In this document: positions 44,419 through 52,736 of the stretch, piece after piece
Numbering within the stretch: position 1 is the first letter of the stretch
Layout of the letters: the number at the start of each line of letters is the position of its first letter
NCBI GenBank assembly: GCA_023422775.1
Contig: JAFAGM010000093.1
Coordinates: 1 to 64,000, forward strand
Origin: Pseudomonadota bacterium
GTDB taxonomy: Bacteria > Pseudomonadota > Alphaproteobacteria > Rhizobiales > Xanthobacteraceae
Length of the DNA stretch: 64,000 nucleotides
Direction: 5' to 3'
Translations under genes and position numbers: made by a program
The notes under the pieces: generated by a model
Told to the model about the DNA's origin: nothing
The model's database searches: none
The model's input: the letters and a program-made list of their open reading frames with translations, nothing else

Positions 44419-44967
44419 TTACTCAGCGCCTTCGAGTGCGCGGTACACTGAGGCGCGCCCGATGTTGAGGGCCTTGGCAATGGCGGAAGGTCCATGCCCC
44501 TGCGCCTTCATTTCCCTCACCCTCGCGGGGTCGATGGTGGCCTTACGGCCCTTGTAGACGCCCTCGGACTTAGCCTTCGCGATGCCCTCAAGCTGCCGCT
44601 CCTTGCGGAGGTTGGTCTCGAACTCAGCGAACACCCCGAGCATATCGAGGAACGCCTTGCCGGCCGCCGTGCTTGTGTCGATGGGCTGCTCAGTGGCCTT
44701 GAGCGTTGCGCCCTTGGACCGCACCTCGCGAACGATGTCCTGCAAGTCGCCGATGCTGCGTGCGAGCCGGTCAATGCGGGTGACCATCAACACATCGCCC
44801 TCACGCAGGAAGTCCAGGACGGTGCGAAGCTCGGTGCGGTCCTTCGTGGTGGTGCCGCTCTGCTTCTCCGAACGGATGACCTCACAGCCGGCGGCCTGAA
44901 GTGCGGCCTTCTGGATGGCAAGGTGTTGGTCGATGGTGCTGACCCGGGCATAGCCGATAATGCTCAA
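44419..44967 (-). CDS. Serine recombinase, resolvase/invertase (Pin-like), TTG start
   Basis: A 182-residue recombinase with the catalytic Ser in YARVSTIDQH, the block LMVTRIDRLARS, and the C-terminal helix-turn-helix GPSAIAKALNIGRASVYRAL. The start is TTG at 44967 after AGGAGGT. Upstream lie two TGAGACA/TGTCTCA-type palindromes that are probably its binding sites. It may resolve or invert DNA in the island. Confidence 0.9.
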   Translation of the reverse strand: MSIIGYARVSTIDQHLAIQKAALQAAGCEVIRSEKQSGTTTKDRTELRTVLDFLREGDVLMVTRIDRLARSIGDLQDIVREVRSKGATLKATEQPIDTSTAAGKAFLDMLGVFAEFETNLRKERQLEGIAKAKSEGVYKGRKATIDPARVREMKAQGHGPSAIAKALNIGRASVYRALEGAE

Positions 44968-44980
44968 GGTGACCTCCTGT

Positions 44981-45072
44981 TGTCTCGTTTGGCTCTAGAC
45001 CATGAGACAATTGCGTCTCGTAAATTGGAAGTCAACCCTATTGAGACATCTTTTTTGTCTCAGCCGCATGTC
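44981..45072. promoter_or_regulatory. Palindromic sites upstream of the serine recombinase (candidate res)
   Basis: GAGAC-aattgc-GTCTC lies at 45004-45019 and TGAGACA-(7)-TGTCTCA at 45042-45062. Single TGTCTC motifs lie at 44981 and near 45069. Such paired dyads 5' of a resolvase gene are typical of res or autoregulatory sites. Confidence 0.55.
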
Positions 45073-45147
45073 TCGCTACCGTATACCCTAACGGACGTAC
45101 TCTTCACGCGCGACCCGGCGCAGCACGCTTGTGCGCCACATTCTGAC

Positions 45148-45729
45148 TCACGTTTGGTTGCGGGGCCTCAGGGTAAGCCGGCCAGCCGAAAACGACTCCC
45201 GAGGTGCACCGTCACGCTCAACGCGAGGCGAGAGGGTGAGGACGGTTTGGTCCGGCGGTCCGTGTAGCGCTTGGAGCTGCCTTTCGGTTTCGGCGCGTTG
45301 CTCCAATTCGCAGTGTCGAAGTGCCTCGCGCCACGCTGCGTCCTCCGCACGCTCTGCACGCCTAGCCTCGCGCCATTCTTTGCGATCGATCCAAGTGCCT
45401 GCCGCCTTTCGTCGCCTGACGTTCATCGTGCGACCATCCCCGCGACGGATAAGCTCAACGCCGGAAACGCGTTGCCGTCCTGGTCCTATGAGAAGGCGTT
45501 TGCGCCGCTTCGCGTTCTTCCTTCTGTTGAGCCTGCGCTTCTTACCCAGCTCCCCAATAGGCGGCTTCCCCTCCGACTTCCGACGCCGATTGCAAAAGTC
45601 GCGCATCCGGCGCTTCCGCTCCTCGGGGCTCAGAGCACCGGGGATCGCTCGGCGTGCCTGCTTTGGTGTCGGCGGATCGGAGCGAAGTATGCGGAAGCCC
45701 GGATATTCGGTGAGGTAATTAGAAGCCAT
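45148..45729 (-). CDS. Very basic hypothetical protein
   Basis: A 193-residue protein with an exceptional Arg/Lys content (ERKRRMRDFCNRRRKSEG, KKRRLNRRKNAKRRKR). It may bind nucleic acid. No family is recognised, and no clear ribosome binding site lies before the ATG at 45729. The reading frame is long and intact for an island, which argues that it is real. The opposite strand carries an open frame of similar length, so doubt remains. Confidence 0.5.
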   Translation of the reverse strand: MASNYLTEYPGFRILRSDPPTPKQARRAIPGALSPEERKRRMRDFCNRRRKSEGKPPIGELGKKRRLNRRKNAKRRKRLLIGPGRQRVSGVELIRRGDGRTMNVRRRKAAGTWIDRKEWREARRAERAEDAAWREALRHCELEQRAETERQLQALHGPPDQTVLTLSPRVERDGAPRESFSAGRLTLRPRNQT

Positions 45730-46083
45730 CGTCGGAGAGTTGCAGCAAATTCAGGTATTTATATGTGCCGCAAACGCTAGATAAAATTCAGTAAATTCAA
45801 TGCTTTGTTGAAATACATACCTCATGAGCACAACTAGCAAAACTTCCTGCCAGACGCCGGCCGCCACCAACCACCACCAACAGCATCAAGGATACCCAAG
45901 GGATGACCACCATCATCGTCACCGAACCACACCGCATGTCCGCGGGGAGTGTCAGCTAACGGCGCGTGCCGCGACACCTGATGTCAAGATCAAGGAGGCA
46001 CTGACTCCCGCAGCACGCCTCACCGTCATCCGCCGCAGCGTCAACGCTCAAAGCCGTCGAAATGTATTCACCAGGAGACCAGC
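45730..46083. other. 354-bp intergenic stretch in the island
   Basis: This gap separates two divergent genes. It contains GACCACCATCATCGTCAC at 45905-45922, repeated exactly at 50423-50440. An open frame (45824-46087) of odd composition overlaps the next start codon by ATGA; I do not call it as a gene. Confidence 0.35.
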
Positions 46084-46782
46084 ATGAGGAAGAGATCACA
46101 TGCCGATAGTGGCGCATGGAGCCAAGGCTTCAGTGTCACCATAGCGGTGGCACGCGCTGCAATACAGGCAGCGGCATCCAGAGACGCGGCATCGGTCGCA
46201 AACATCGCGAACCAACTCAATGCGCTATGCCTCCTCAAGCGGCCCAACGGCCGTCGCTCATTCCTTTCCGTTAAGCCAACACGGGAGGGGAATGCGATCA
46301 ATGTCATGATCGATCACCGCCCCCGCAAGCACCGCAAGGTGACTCGGCCCCGCGAGCTGGACACCATTGGCTTCGTCGCGTTCCTCCTGATGCACAGTGT
46401 TGGAATTTCTTGCAGCTTCCACATCCTCAGGGAGGGCTTGTACTACCTCCGTATTGAGGCACCCCGCGAGAGCAAAGGGGACAGCCGGACCGGTCTCCGC
46501 ATGTTTGTTTCCCGGGTGGTGATGAATGCAAGGCCCGGAGAAGATGCGCCGTTCGCAGGTGATGACCACTATTCATACCGCCTCGCAGACCTCAAGGCCG
46601 CGAAGTCGCGCACGTATCTGCCACCTTCAGAATACGGACGTGAGCAGGCTATTGTGCTTGCTGTTGCCATGTTCGAGCGTGTCCATCCTCAGGGGGATCT
46701 ATCGAAGGAAGAGTTTGCTGCACTCCTTCGAGAGGTGTTCGCCGCGGCGGACTCTTATCATGGTGCCAATGGTACACAGTGA
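46084..46782 (+). CDS. Island hypothetical protein
   Basis: A 232-residue protein with GGAG upstream of its ATG. It is helical at the N-terminus (VTIAVARAAIQAAASRDA) with a mixed centre (VGISCSFHILREGLYYLRIE). No domain is recognised. It precedes the secreted protein gene by 80 nt and may share an operon with it. Confidence 0.65.
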   Translation: MRKRSHADSGAWSQGFSVTIAVARAAIQAAASRDAASVANIANQLNALCLLKRPNGRRSFLSVKPTREGNAINVMIDHRPRKHRKVTRPRELDTIGFVAFLLMHSVGISCSFHILREGLYYLRIEAPRESKGDSRTGLRMFVSRVVMNARPGEDAPFAGDDHYSYRLADLKAAKSRTYLPPSEYGREQAIVLAVAMFERVHPQGDLSKEEFAALLREVFAAADSYHGANGTQ

Positions 46783-46862
46783 CGCGTGCGCGCTTGCACT
46801 TTCTAGCATCTTCGTGCAAAATATTACAATTGCAACTATTACGTTTATTAGGGGGTTGGCTA

Positions 46863-47876
46863 ATGCGACTAGTGCCTATCGCTACCACGATCGCTTGTGC
46901 TCTTATTTCTGCCACTCCGTCCTTGGCTGACTGCGATCCCAAGGACTTCATGGTGCAAGACAAGACCTCCATACAGACTAGCGAGCAAATTCAACTCGCT
47001 TTCCTTCTGACGGCTACACGAGAACAATTCGACAAAGCCAAAGGCTCTCTGGGCATCTTCGATGTTCTGAGCTTCGACGCCGCGAAAGAAGCTGCTTCTA
47101 AGATCTCGCAGACTTCGAAGTTTGACTACTCTAGCTCGTATTCCCTAAATTACCTACAGCAGACCTTGTCGGGCAAGGCTCTCGAGGGTTATGTGGCCTG
47201 TCTAACCCTGGACAAGGAGCGCCCCGGCATTAGGGCGTGGCTCAGTAAGCGCGAAGCTGACTACTACACGCTCAAAGTTTTTTGGGTTGGTCTGACACCG
47301 CAGGGAATCGGTAACTTCGGTGCACCGATCCAAGTTACGAACGGTCAGCTTGTTCGCTCTCCCAAGCAATGGGTAAGAGCTGTCACCGAAGAAGTCGTAA
47401 TTAAGAAGAACCCTTTTGCTGACGCCTACGTCTCTTTCGATATCGCAGGCCAGACGGGCGGCATTGCTATCGTTCATGATCCTGCACCTTTTCTGCAACG
47501 GGCGATCAGTTCGCCGAATCTCATGAATGTTAGTTCCGTGAATGTCAGCGGAAAGGTCTGTTACGCGGGTGAAACTATTGACTGCATCCGGCCAACTCAG
47601 AAGGGCGCTTTTCTGCGACTGAACTCGGCGTCCTTAACTGAAACGCGTATCGGCGATAGGTCCACCTTTTCCCAAAAAGTTACCCAGAACTCGCCAGAGC
47701 AGATTTGTATGAGCATCTCGCAAGGCACTGGTTGTTGTGAGTGTCGCAACGTATCTAGTGCTCGCATAACGGCCACCGAACAATACATTGATCCAACTGT
47801 CGCGATGGCCATTGAAGAAGCGAACCGGGTCAAGCCGGAGCCTGCCCCAGCCCCTGCCAAGAAACGTCGGCGCTAA
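46863..47876 (+). CDS. Secreted island protein of unknown function
   Basis: A 337-residue protein with a signal peptide (MRLVPIATTIACALISATPS, cleaved near LA-DC). The mature part has several Cys, including CCEC near residue 290, so disulfides are likely. The C-terminus is a Pro/Ala run ending KKRRR. I chose the ATG at 46863 because it starts the signal; a GTG at 46779 overlapping the previous stop is an alternative. No family is recognised. Base composition is lower in GC than the host. Confidence 0.65.
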   Translation: MRLVPIATTIACALISATPSLADCDPKDFMVQDKTSIQTSEQIQLAFLLTATREQFDKAKGSLGIFDVLSFDAAKEAASKISQTSKFDYSSSYSLNYLQQTLSGKALEGYVACLTLDKERPGIRAWLSKREADYYTLKVFWVGLTPQGIGNFGAPIQVTNGQLVRSPKQWVRAVTEEVVIKKNPFADAYVSFDIAGQTGGIAIVHDPAPFLQRAISSPNLMNVSSVNVSGKVCYAGETIDCIRPTQKGAFLRLNSASLTETRIGDRSTFSQKVTQNSPEQICMSISQGTGCCECRNVSSARITATEQYIDPTVAMAIEEANRVKPEPAPAPAKKRRR

Positions 47877-48014
47877 CGGATGCAACTGAAGCCCAAGAGT
47901 TGCGGTTTGCTAAACCGTTATCTCCCTACGTAGCGGGCTCAGGCACTAATTTCTGATTGAGGAAGGGCGTCCCAACATCGGGGCGCTCTTTTCGTTTTAT
48001 CGACAGGAGAGCGC

Positions 48015-48752
48015 ATGGAGAACGAAGGCGCAAAGGATACGTGGTTATCGTCGCGCATCAAGGCCGGCGGCAGTGCCTCCATCTGCGCGATACTTGGCTG
48101 TGGCAAGCCAACGATGCAGGCGGCGGGCGAGGGGCTGGCGTCCTTTCACTGCCGGCGGCACATTGAGCACCGGGCTAGACATGGTAGCTTCTTCCACCGC
48201 AGTTACCGCGCGAGCGAGCTAGCTCCGTACCTCAAGGCCGCGACCAGCTATATCGCGCCCCGCCTAAAGACGGACCCGCACATCAAAGACGCGGTGATGC
48301 GGCTGGCGCTTCTCCTGGAGCAGTCACCGTATGAGATCGCCACGCGGCTGCGCGGACTTCGAGCGAAGGTCCGGGCGGATATTGCGTTGGGCCGTCTCCG
48401 CAAGAAAGGCGTGAAGCCAGAGCGCTTGCTCGCTGTCCACCTCGCCATCACCGTGCTCATCGAGGAAAGCCCCGGCTCACACCGCGTCAAGGAGTTTCGC
48501 CTTGTGCAGGTCGCGAAGGCCTTGCACCGCCTCGCCTCGGGATACCACCGCACATGGCCTCATCAGGACAGGAACGGCCGCATGGTGCGCATCGAGCTGC
48601 ACAAGTGTCCTCGAAGCTCCGGGCGGGTGTTGCGCATCATGGGTCAGCGCGTGGAAGAACTCTGCGAATGGGCAACGGCGCAGCATGCGGAAGGTGTACT
48701 GGCCTTGAAGGTTCGTAGATATGGCCGGCACCCTGCGCTACCTCCGGCGTAA
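48015..48752 (+). CDS. Zinc-finger protein upstream of the polymerase-like gene
   Basis: A 245-residue protein whose N-terminal 60 residues carry CAILGCGKP, then SFHCRRHIEHRARHGSF. This C-x4-C-x(n)-C-x2-H pattern with a trailing HG is a known small zinc-binding motif of mobile-element proteins. The rest is basic and helical. GGAG lies five bases before the ATG. The polymerase-like gene follows after 100 nt. The two are probably one operon, with this protein as a likely DNA- or RNA-binding partner. Confidence 0.65.
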   Translation: MENEGAKDTWLSSRIKAGGSASICAILGCGKPTMQAAGEGLASFHCRRHIEHRARHGSFFHRSYRASELAPYLKAATSYIAPRLKTDPHIKDAVMRLALLLEQSPYEIATRLRGLRAKVRADIALGRLRKKGVKPERLLAVHLAITVLIEESPGSHRVKEFRLVQVAKALHRLASGYHRTWPHQDRNGRMVRIELHKCPRSSGRVLRIMGQRVEELCEWATAQHAEGVLALKVRRYGRHPALPPA

Positions 48753-48852
48753 GGAACAATTCCTCCATGGCACGTGTGACCGACCTAGAGCCGCAGATGG
48801 CGTGCGTCAAAGGTGGCCATCCAGGCCGATCACTTCGAGCCGAAAGGAAAGC

Positions 48853-50181
48853 ATGGCACCACCGCCACCACAAAAGCCCGTAGCGCTAGAGACCCGATGG
48901 AGAGCCGCAGCGCCGGACCTCAAGTCATTCATCAGGCGGCTCACGGCATCGCTCGAAGCTGAGGAGGATGGTCAAGGGCTACGCCGGCGCAAGCGCAAGG
49001 CTGCGGACCAGGAGAAGTTTGCACGCGCGGTGGAGGCCATATGCTGCAACCTCGCGGTGGTCGCATTGACATTCGGTGAAGAGGGCTGTGAGCGCGAGCT
49101 TGCCGTGTGGCGTGGTAGCTACGCCTCCCAGATTTCTGCGGTCTATGGTGCACACTTCATCCGGGTGGCATTACTGATGGAGGGGCGCGGGCTTCTAACC
49201 CTCACGCGCGGCTACAGCCACTCGAAGCGCCACCGTGCCGTCTCAACCATTCGTTCCACGGCGCTGTATTGGAAGGAGGCGCGGGCTGTGACATCTGACT
49301 GCTGGGATGCTCTGAGCCTCGAAGACCACCGCGAGATGATCGTTGTCGGCAACGGTGATGATGGAGAGCGCATACTTCCTCCGCAAGATTGGCTTAAGCA
49401 GGCAGACGGAGACATGCAGCGCATCAATGAGTATCTGAAGTCCATTCCGCTCGCGGTAGCCGGACGCGAGGTGCTGCCACCGAGAGACATGCCGAACAAG
49501 CTGGCTATCACCCTCACCACCCCGCATCACCGCACCGTGCGGCGCATCTTCAAGGGCAGTGTCAGTGCGGGTGGCAGGCTGTATGATGGTTTCTGGGAAA
49601 CTATGCGCCGCGAGGATCGCTTTCCACTTCTCACCATTGACGGGGAGCGTGTGGTCACGGCGGACTATGGACAGCTCTTCCTCCGGCTGGCGTATGCCAT
49701 TGATGGGAAGGTGCCGCCTCCGGGGGACCTCTATGACTTGACGGGCGTGGACCACGAGCGACCCGATTGGCCGGCGCTGCGGACGGGCCGAAAGAAGATA
49801 CTCTCTGCCATGCTCCTGATGAAGAGTTCGCTGAAGCAGTGGCCCGGCGGCTCGCCTGAAGAGCAAGCTGCGGTTCGCGGCTGCTTTCCGCCCGGCACAA
49901 AGCCCGCGCATATCGTCTCGGAGATCAAGGCAAGACACAGCGCTATCGCGGCCTCATGGTTTGAGAAGGGCCGGGGCTTGGAGCTTCACCGACTGGAGAG
50001 CGAAATCTTGATTGCCGTGATGCTCAAGCTCATCGGCCTTGGGATACGGGGCGCGTTGCCCTTGCACGACTGTGTGATTGTTGCGCGGTCGGACGGTGAG
50101 GTTGCACGGGCTGTCATGCTTGAGGAGGCCTTGCGGCTCACGGGGGCCGATATTCCCGTGGAGATCAGCTCTGGGGATTAG
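48853..50181 (+). CDS. Short protein with family A DNA polymerase palm motifs
   Basis: A 442-residue protein. VVTADYGQLFLRLAYA (Asp at 271) matches motif A of family A polymerases (DYSQIELR). Then PGDLYDLTG and RTGRKKILSAMLLMKS stand where the motif B helix lies. LPLHDCVIVARSD (HD at 405-406) matches motif C, and DIPVEISSGD matches the usual end. There is no exonuclease domain, and the fingers and thumb are much shorter than in PolA. The preceding block GGRLYDGFWETM is also conserved in island proteins I have seen. The start at 48853 follows AAAGGA. Polymerase activity is inferred, not shown. Confidence 0.65.
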   Translation: MAPPPPQKPVALETRWRAAAPDLKSFIRRLTASLEAEEDGQGLRRRKRKAADQEKFARAVEAICCNLAVVALTFGEEGCERELAVWRGSYASQISAVYGAHFIRVALLMEGRGLLTLTRGYSHSKRHRAVSTIRSTALYWKEARAVTSDCWDALSLEDHREMIVVGNGDDGERILPPQDWLKQADGDMQRINEYLKSIPLAVAGREVLPPRDMPNKLAITLTTPHHRTVRRIFKGSVSAGGRLYDGFWETMRREDRFPLLTIDGERVVTADYGQLFLRLAYAIDGKVPPPGDLYDLTGVDHERPDWPALRTGRKKILSAMLLMKSSLKQWPGGSPEEQAAVRGCFPPGTKPAHIVSEIKARHSAIAASWFEKGRGLELHRLESEILIAVMLKLIGLGIRGALPLHDCVIVARSDGEVARAVMLEEALRLTGADIPVEISSGD

Positions 50182-50760
50182 CCGGTCACTTTCCGCGCAC
50201 CTAGCCCGCAGCGCCGCTAAAGGGCCCGCAGGATTCGCAGCCGAGTCCGTCCATGCGATTGCGGGCGTTCGCGGTAGTTAGGCCGGCTAGGAGTTAGGGC
50301 TGCTGGCGAGTCCCGCTGAGCGTTCTAGAGTCGTGCGACAAATTGACTCGGATCGTTACGCTTTCTCTATGTCCTCTCCTTTAAGCCCTTTAAGCCTGAT
50401 CCCTCGCAGTCGATTGCTCATCGACCACCATCATCGTCACGAGGGCAATGAGGGAGAGCTCATGATGTCACTGCTTATAGTCCTCAAAGTGACCTAGAAG
50501 CCCTATACCTCACGGCTACCGGACCATATTCAAGGGTCACGCATGCAAGAGCCCGTTGCCACAGAGCCCGATGCCGTGGACCTAATGCCCTCATCTCAAT
50601 GCCCGGCTCCAGGCGAGGAGGGAGGAGGGAGAGGACCATCATCACCATCTTCCTCATCACGCAGGGCCTCAGGGTGGTTACCTCAAGGCTAGGGGCAAAG
50701 TGTGTCCGGCTCAATGCCTGCCATCAAGCCAATGATGATGGTGGTCGATGTCCCCCCGCA
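50182..50760. other. 579-bp island stretch without a supported gene
   Basis: No open frame here has a ribosome binding site and plausible composition. It carries GACCACCATCATCGTCAC at 50423-50440 (also at 45905) and an inverted partial copy GACCACCATCATC at 50734-50746, about 300 bp apart. Several short CAT-rich stretches are nearby. Confidence 0.35.
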
Positions 50761-51399
50761 CTAGGGTGGAGCAGAAGCCTTCATGGCGGCCTCTTTGCCT
50801 CGCTCGATGCGCTTCGTAAGCACAAACAAGAAGTATCCGAGCGCTTCTGCAAACTCGACGGATTGCTTTGCTTCGTCCTGCGACACATGCGGCTTGTCTT
50901 GGTCTGCGTGGCGCGGCCGATTTGACCCAAGACGGACCTCGTGTGCCCATTCGCCCATCTCGCTGGTGAGGAGGTGCTGTTCAACGGCTTTGTCGATGCG
51001 GCTGTAGAGACTTCCGTCCTTGAGGTTGAGGGCCTTTAACATCGAGTCCACCGCGCTACCGGCCATGACGGCTGCGGCATCGGGCGCATGCAACGTATCG
51101 AAAGCTTGCTGCAGGAATCTCCTCGCCGGCTCGGGAATATCTTCATGAGCTGCCTTAGGAGCTGGAATCACCTCGACGATCAGGGGATTCGATACACTGT
51201 CGCCCTCCGTGCCTCGTGCAAGCACGCAGCAACCGCATGTCTCGCAAGCATAGACGCCCCATTTCGATGTTTCCCCAGGTGTTGCCCTCGGCATCGGATT
51301 CGCGCTCACCCAATGCAGCCCCAGAACAGGGTTAGCAACCGAGCAGTACGGGCAGCGGCTGACGCCGGACAAATGTCCACCAAAGCGGGAGTAAGCCAT
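50761..51399 (-). CDS. DUF4145 protein with zinc-ribbon N-terminus
   Basis: A 212-residue protein. The N-terminal part has CPYCSVANP and CETCGCC, a likely zinc ribbon. The C-terminal part (IPEPARRFLQQAFDTLHAPD to EMGEWAHEVRLGSNRPRH) is a DUF4145 domain, known from restriction and other defence-linked proteins. It is the last gene of the island, pointing leftward from the tRNA end. Confidence 0.8.
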   Translation of the reverse strand: MAYSRFGGHLSGVSRCPYCSVANPVLGLHWVSANPMPRATPGETSKWGVYACETCGCCVLARGTEGDSVSNPLIVEVIPAPKAAHEDIPEPARRFLQQAFDTLHAPDAAAVMAGSAVDSMLKALNLKDGSLYSRIDKAVEQHLLTSEMGEWAHEVRLGSNRPRHADQDKPHVSQDEAKQSVEFAEALGYFLFVLTKRIERGKEAAMKASAPP

Positions 51400-51490
51400 T
51401 CGAATCTCTCTTTCGAGGGAATCAGATCAGTCTTTCAGCCAATAGCTGTCGAATGCGAGCGGGTACAGCGCCTGCGAGTATCAACTGCGT

Positions 51491-51520
51491 GGTCAGAACT
51501 TTGGTCAGAAACTGGTCAGA
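51491..51520 (+). repeat. Right arm-type repeats GGTCAGA, three copies
   Basis: GGTCAGA starts at 51491, 51503 and 51514 (12- and 11-bp steps), about 65-90 bp inside the right end. The first 20 bases repeat the left-end sequence at 41259-41278 exactly. Confidence 0.55.
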
Positions 51521-51582
51521 CGGCTTTCAGGACGATTGACGAACGTATTGAAATCAGCTGTAAAATCACATCTTCCAAAAAT

Positions 51583-51672
51583 TGGCGGAAGGGGTGGGAT
51601 TCGAACCCACGGTACCCTTGCAGGCACGCCGGTTTTCAAGACCGGTGCCTTAAACCACTCGGCCACCCTTCC
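51583..51672 (-). tRNA. tRNA-Ser (anticodon UGA), island attachment site
   Basis: The minus strand reads GGAAGGGTGGCCGAGTGG at the 5' end and GGTTCGAATCCCACC near the 3' end, and CCA is encoded at 51583-51585. The anticodon arm pairs CCGGT with ACCGG around CTTGAAA, giving TGA. A long variable arm, as expected for serine tRNA, makes the gene 90 nt. The 3' 17 bases are duplicated at 41177-41193, so the island entered here and left the tRNA intact. Confidence 0.95.
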
Positions 51673-51819
51673 GATGCAGCGACATCAAGCATCTGGTGCC
51701 CGGAAGATCAAGAATGGTCTGTGAACAGATATTTCTGTTTCGAGGTTTGGCCTGATCGATCGCGGGGCCGGCTGCGGTCGCGGGCAAGCCGCTCGGCCGG
51801 ATGTCCGCCGGAGCAGATT

Positions 51820-52680
51820 TCAGTTCGACCTGAGGGTTGCCACCATCATTCTGCGAAGCCGTGGCCAATTCCGATCCTCGACCACCAGCCGGAATCCGAG
51901 ATTGGCAGGCGGCACGCCGGCGGCGCAGCCGCCCGTGCGGGGGTCCCGGATGAAGTCGGTCATATAGGTCCGGTGGGCGCCTTGTACGACGCGGACGCCG
52001 CAGTTGCTATTTGTAACCCGCGCCGCTCCCGTCGGCTCGATCGTGATCCGCAGGAAGCAGGTGTTGGTCCATTCCCAGACATTGCCGCCGATGTCGTTGA
52101 GGCCGTTCTCGTTGCGCCCGAACGCGCCGATCGGCTGCGGCTCGAGTGCAAGGGGCCGCGTCCGGCTGGCTTCGGCTTCATAGCGCGCGATCCAGGCCTG
52201 CGCCGGATCGACCGGATCGGCCAGTGGAAGCGCTTCGTCGCGGGCTTTCTCGCCGGCGGCAAACACCCATTCCTCATCGGTCGGAAGACGATGCAGGACG
52301 CCCGTCTTGTTCGTGACCCATTCGGCGTAGGCCGTTGCATCGCGCCAACTCACGCCAACCACCGGACGATCCGCCGCTTCCGGTGCATGGGGGACGCGAG
52401 GGCACGCGCCGTCATCGACGCAACGTGCATATTCGCCCGATGTGACCTGGCTCGTCATGATCCTGACGCCGCCTGATATCTGCACTTCCCGCAGCGGAGC
52501 TTCAGCCGGCCTGCCGTCGCGTGAAAAATCGCCGGCTGGCCGATACTGAAACGGCCTGGCTGCGATCGCGGCAAAACCGGCGTCGACAGTGCCATGGTCG
52601 ACGGGGACCACCGTGAATGCGACCGGGCTCGCCAGGGCGGCGAGGGTGATCGCGATCTTGATTTTCATGGCGAGCAGCAT
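51820..52680 (-). CDS. nirV: NirV-like formylglycine-generating-enzyme-fold protein
   Basis: A 286-residue exported protein of the SUMF1/EgtB fold. It has a signal-like N-terminus (MKIKIAITLAALASPVAF), then MTSQVTSGEYARCVDDGACP, VVGVSWRDATAYAEWV, RLPTDEEWVFAAGEK, NDIGGNVWEWTN and LGFRLVVE, the usual order of the family. It directly follows nirK, 56 nt away, as nirV does in other denitrifiers. I chose the ATG at 52680 because AAGGAA lies seven bases upstream. Its function in denitrification is not established. Confidence 0.85.
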   Translation of the reverse strand: MLLAMKIKIAITLAALASPVAFTVVPVDHGTVDAGFAAIAARPFQYRPAGDFSRDGRPAEAPLREVQISGGVRIMTSQVTSGEYARCVDDGACPRVPHAPEAADRPVVGVSWRDATAYAEWVTNKTGVLHRLPTDEEWVFAAGEKARDEALPLADPVDPAQAWIARYEAEASRTRPLALEPQPIGAFGRNENGLNDIGGNVWEWTNTCFLRITIEPTGAARVTNSNCGVRVVQGAHRTYMTDFIRDPRTGGCAAGVPPANLGFRLVVEDRNWPRLRRMMVATLRSN

Positions 52681-52736
52681 CGCCGGGTTCCTTTGCAGTT
52701 GCGGCCTGCAGATCAATCTGCAGGCCGCAAGGGGAG

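Larger units (their letters stand above)
41177..51599. mobile_element. Genomic island inserted at tRNA-Ser(UGA), 10.4 kb
   Basis: The island is bounded by a 17-bp repeat (TGGCGGAAGGGGTGGGA) at 41177-41193 and 51583-51599; the right copy is the 3' end of the tRNA gene. An integrase gene lies 95 bp inside the left end. GGTCAGA repeats occur inside both ends. Cargo: a TIGR04141-type protein, a serine recombinase, several unknown proteins, a zinc-finger/polymerase-like pair and a DUF4145 protein. There are no phage structural genes. Confidence 0.88.

Noticed and set aside
45824..46087. 87-codon frame whose stop overlaps the start at 46084
   Set aside because: The overlap is suggestive, but the translation is His/Gln/Arg-rich, no ribosome binding site is present, and it contains a repeat found elsewhere in non-coding DNA.
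48766..48882. Short frame of about 38 codons between the zinc-finger and polymerase-like genes
   Set aside because: The spacing from AAGGA is long, and it overlaps the start of the polymerase-like gene in another frame; too little support.
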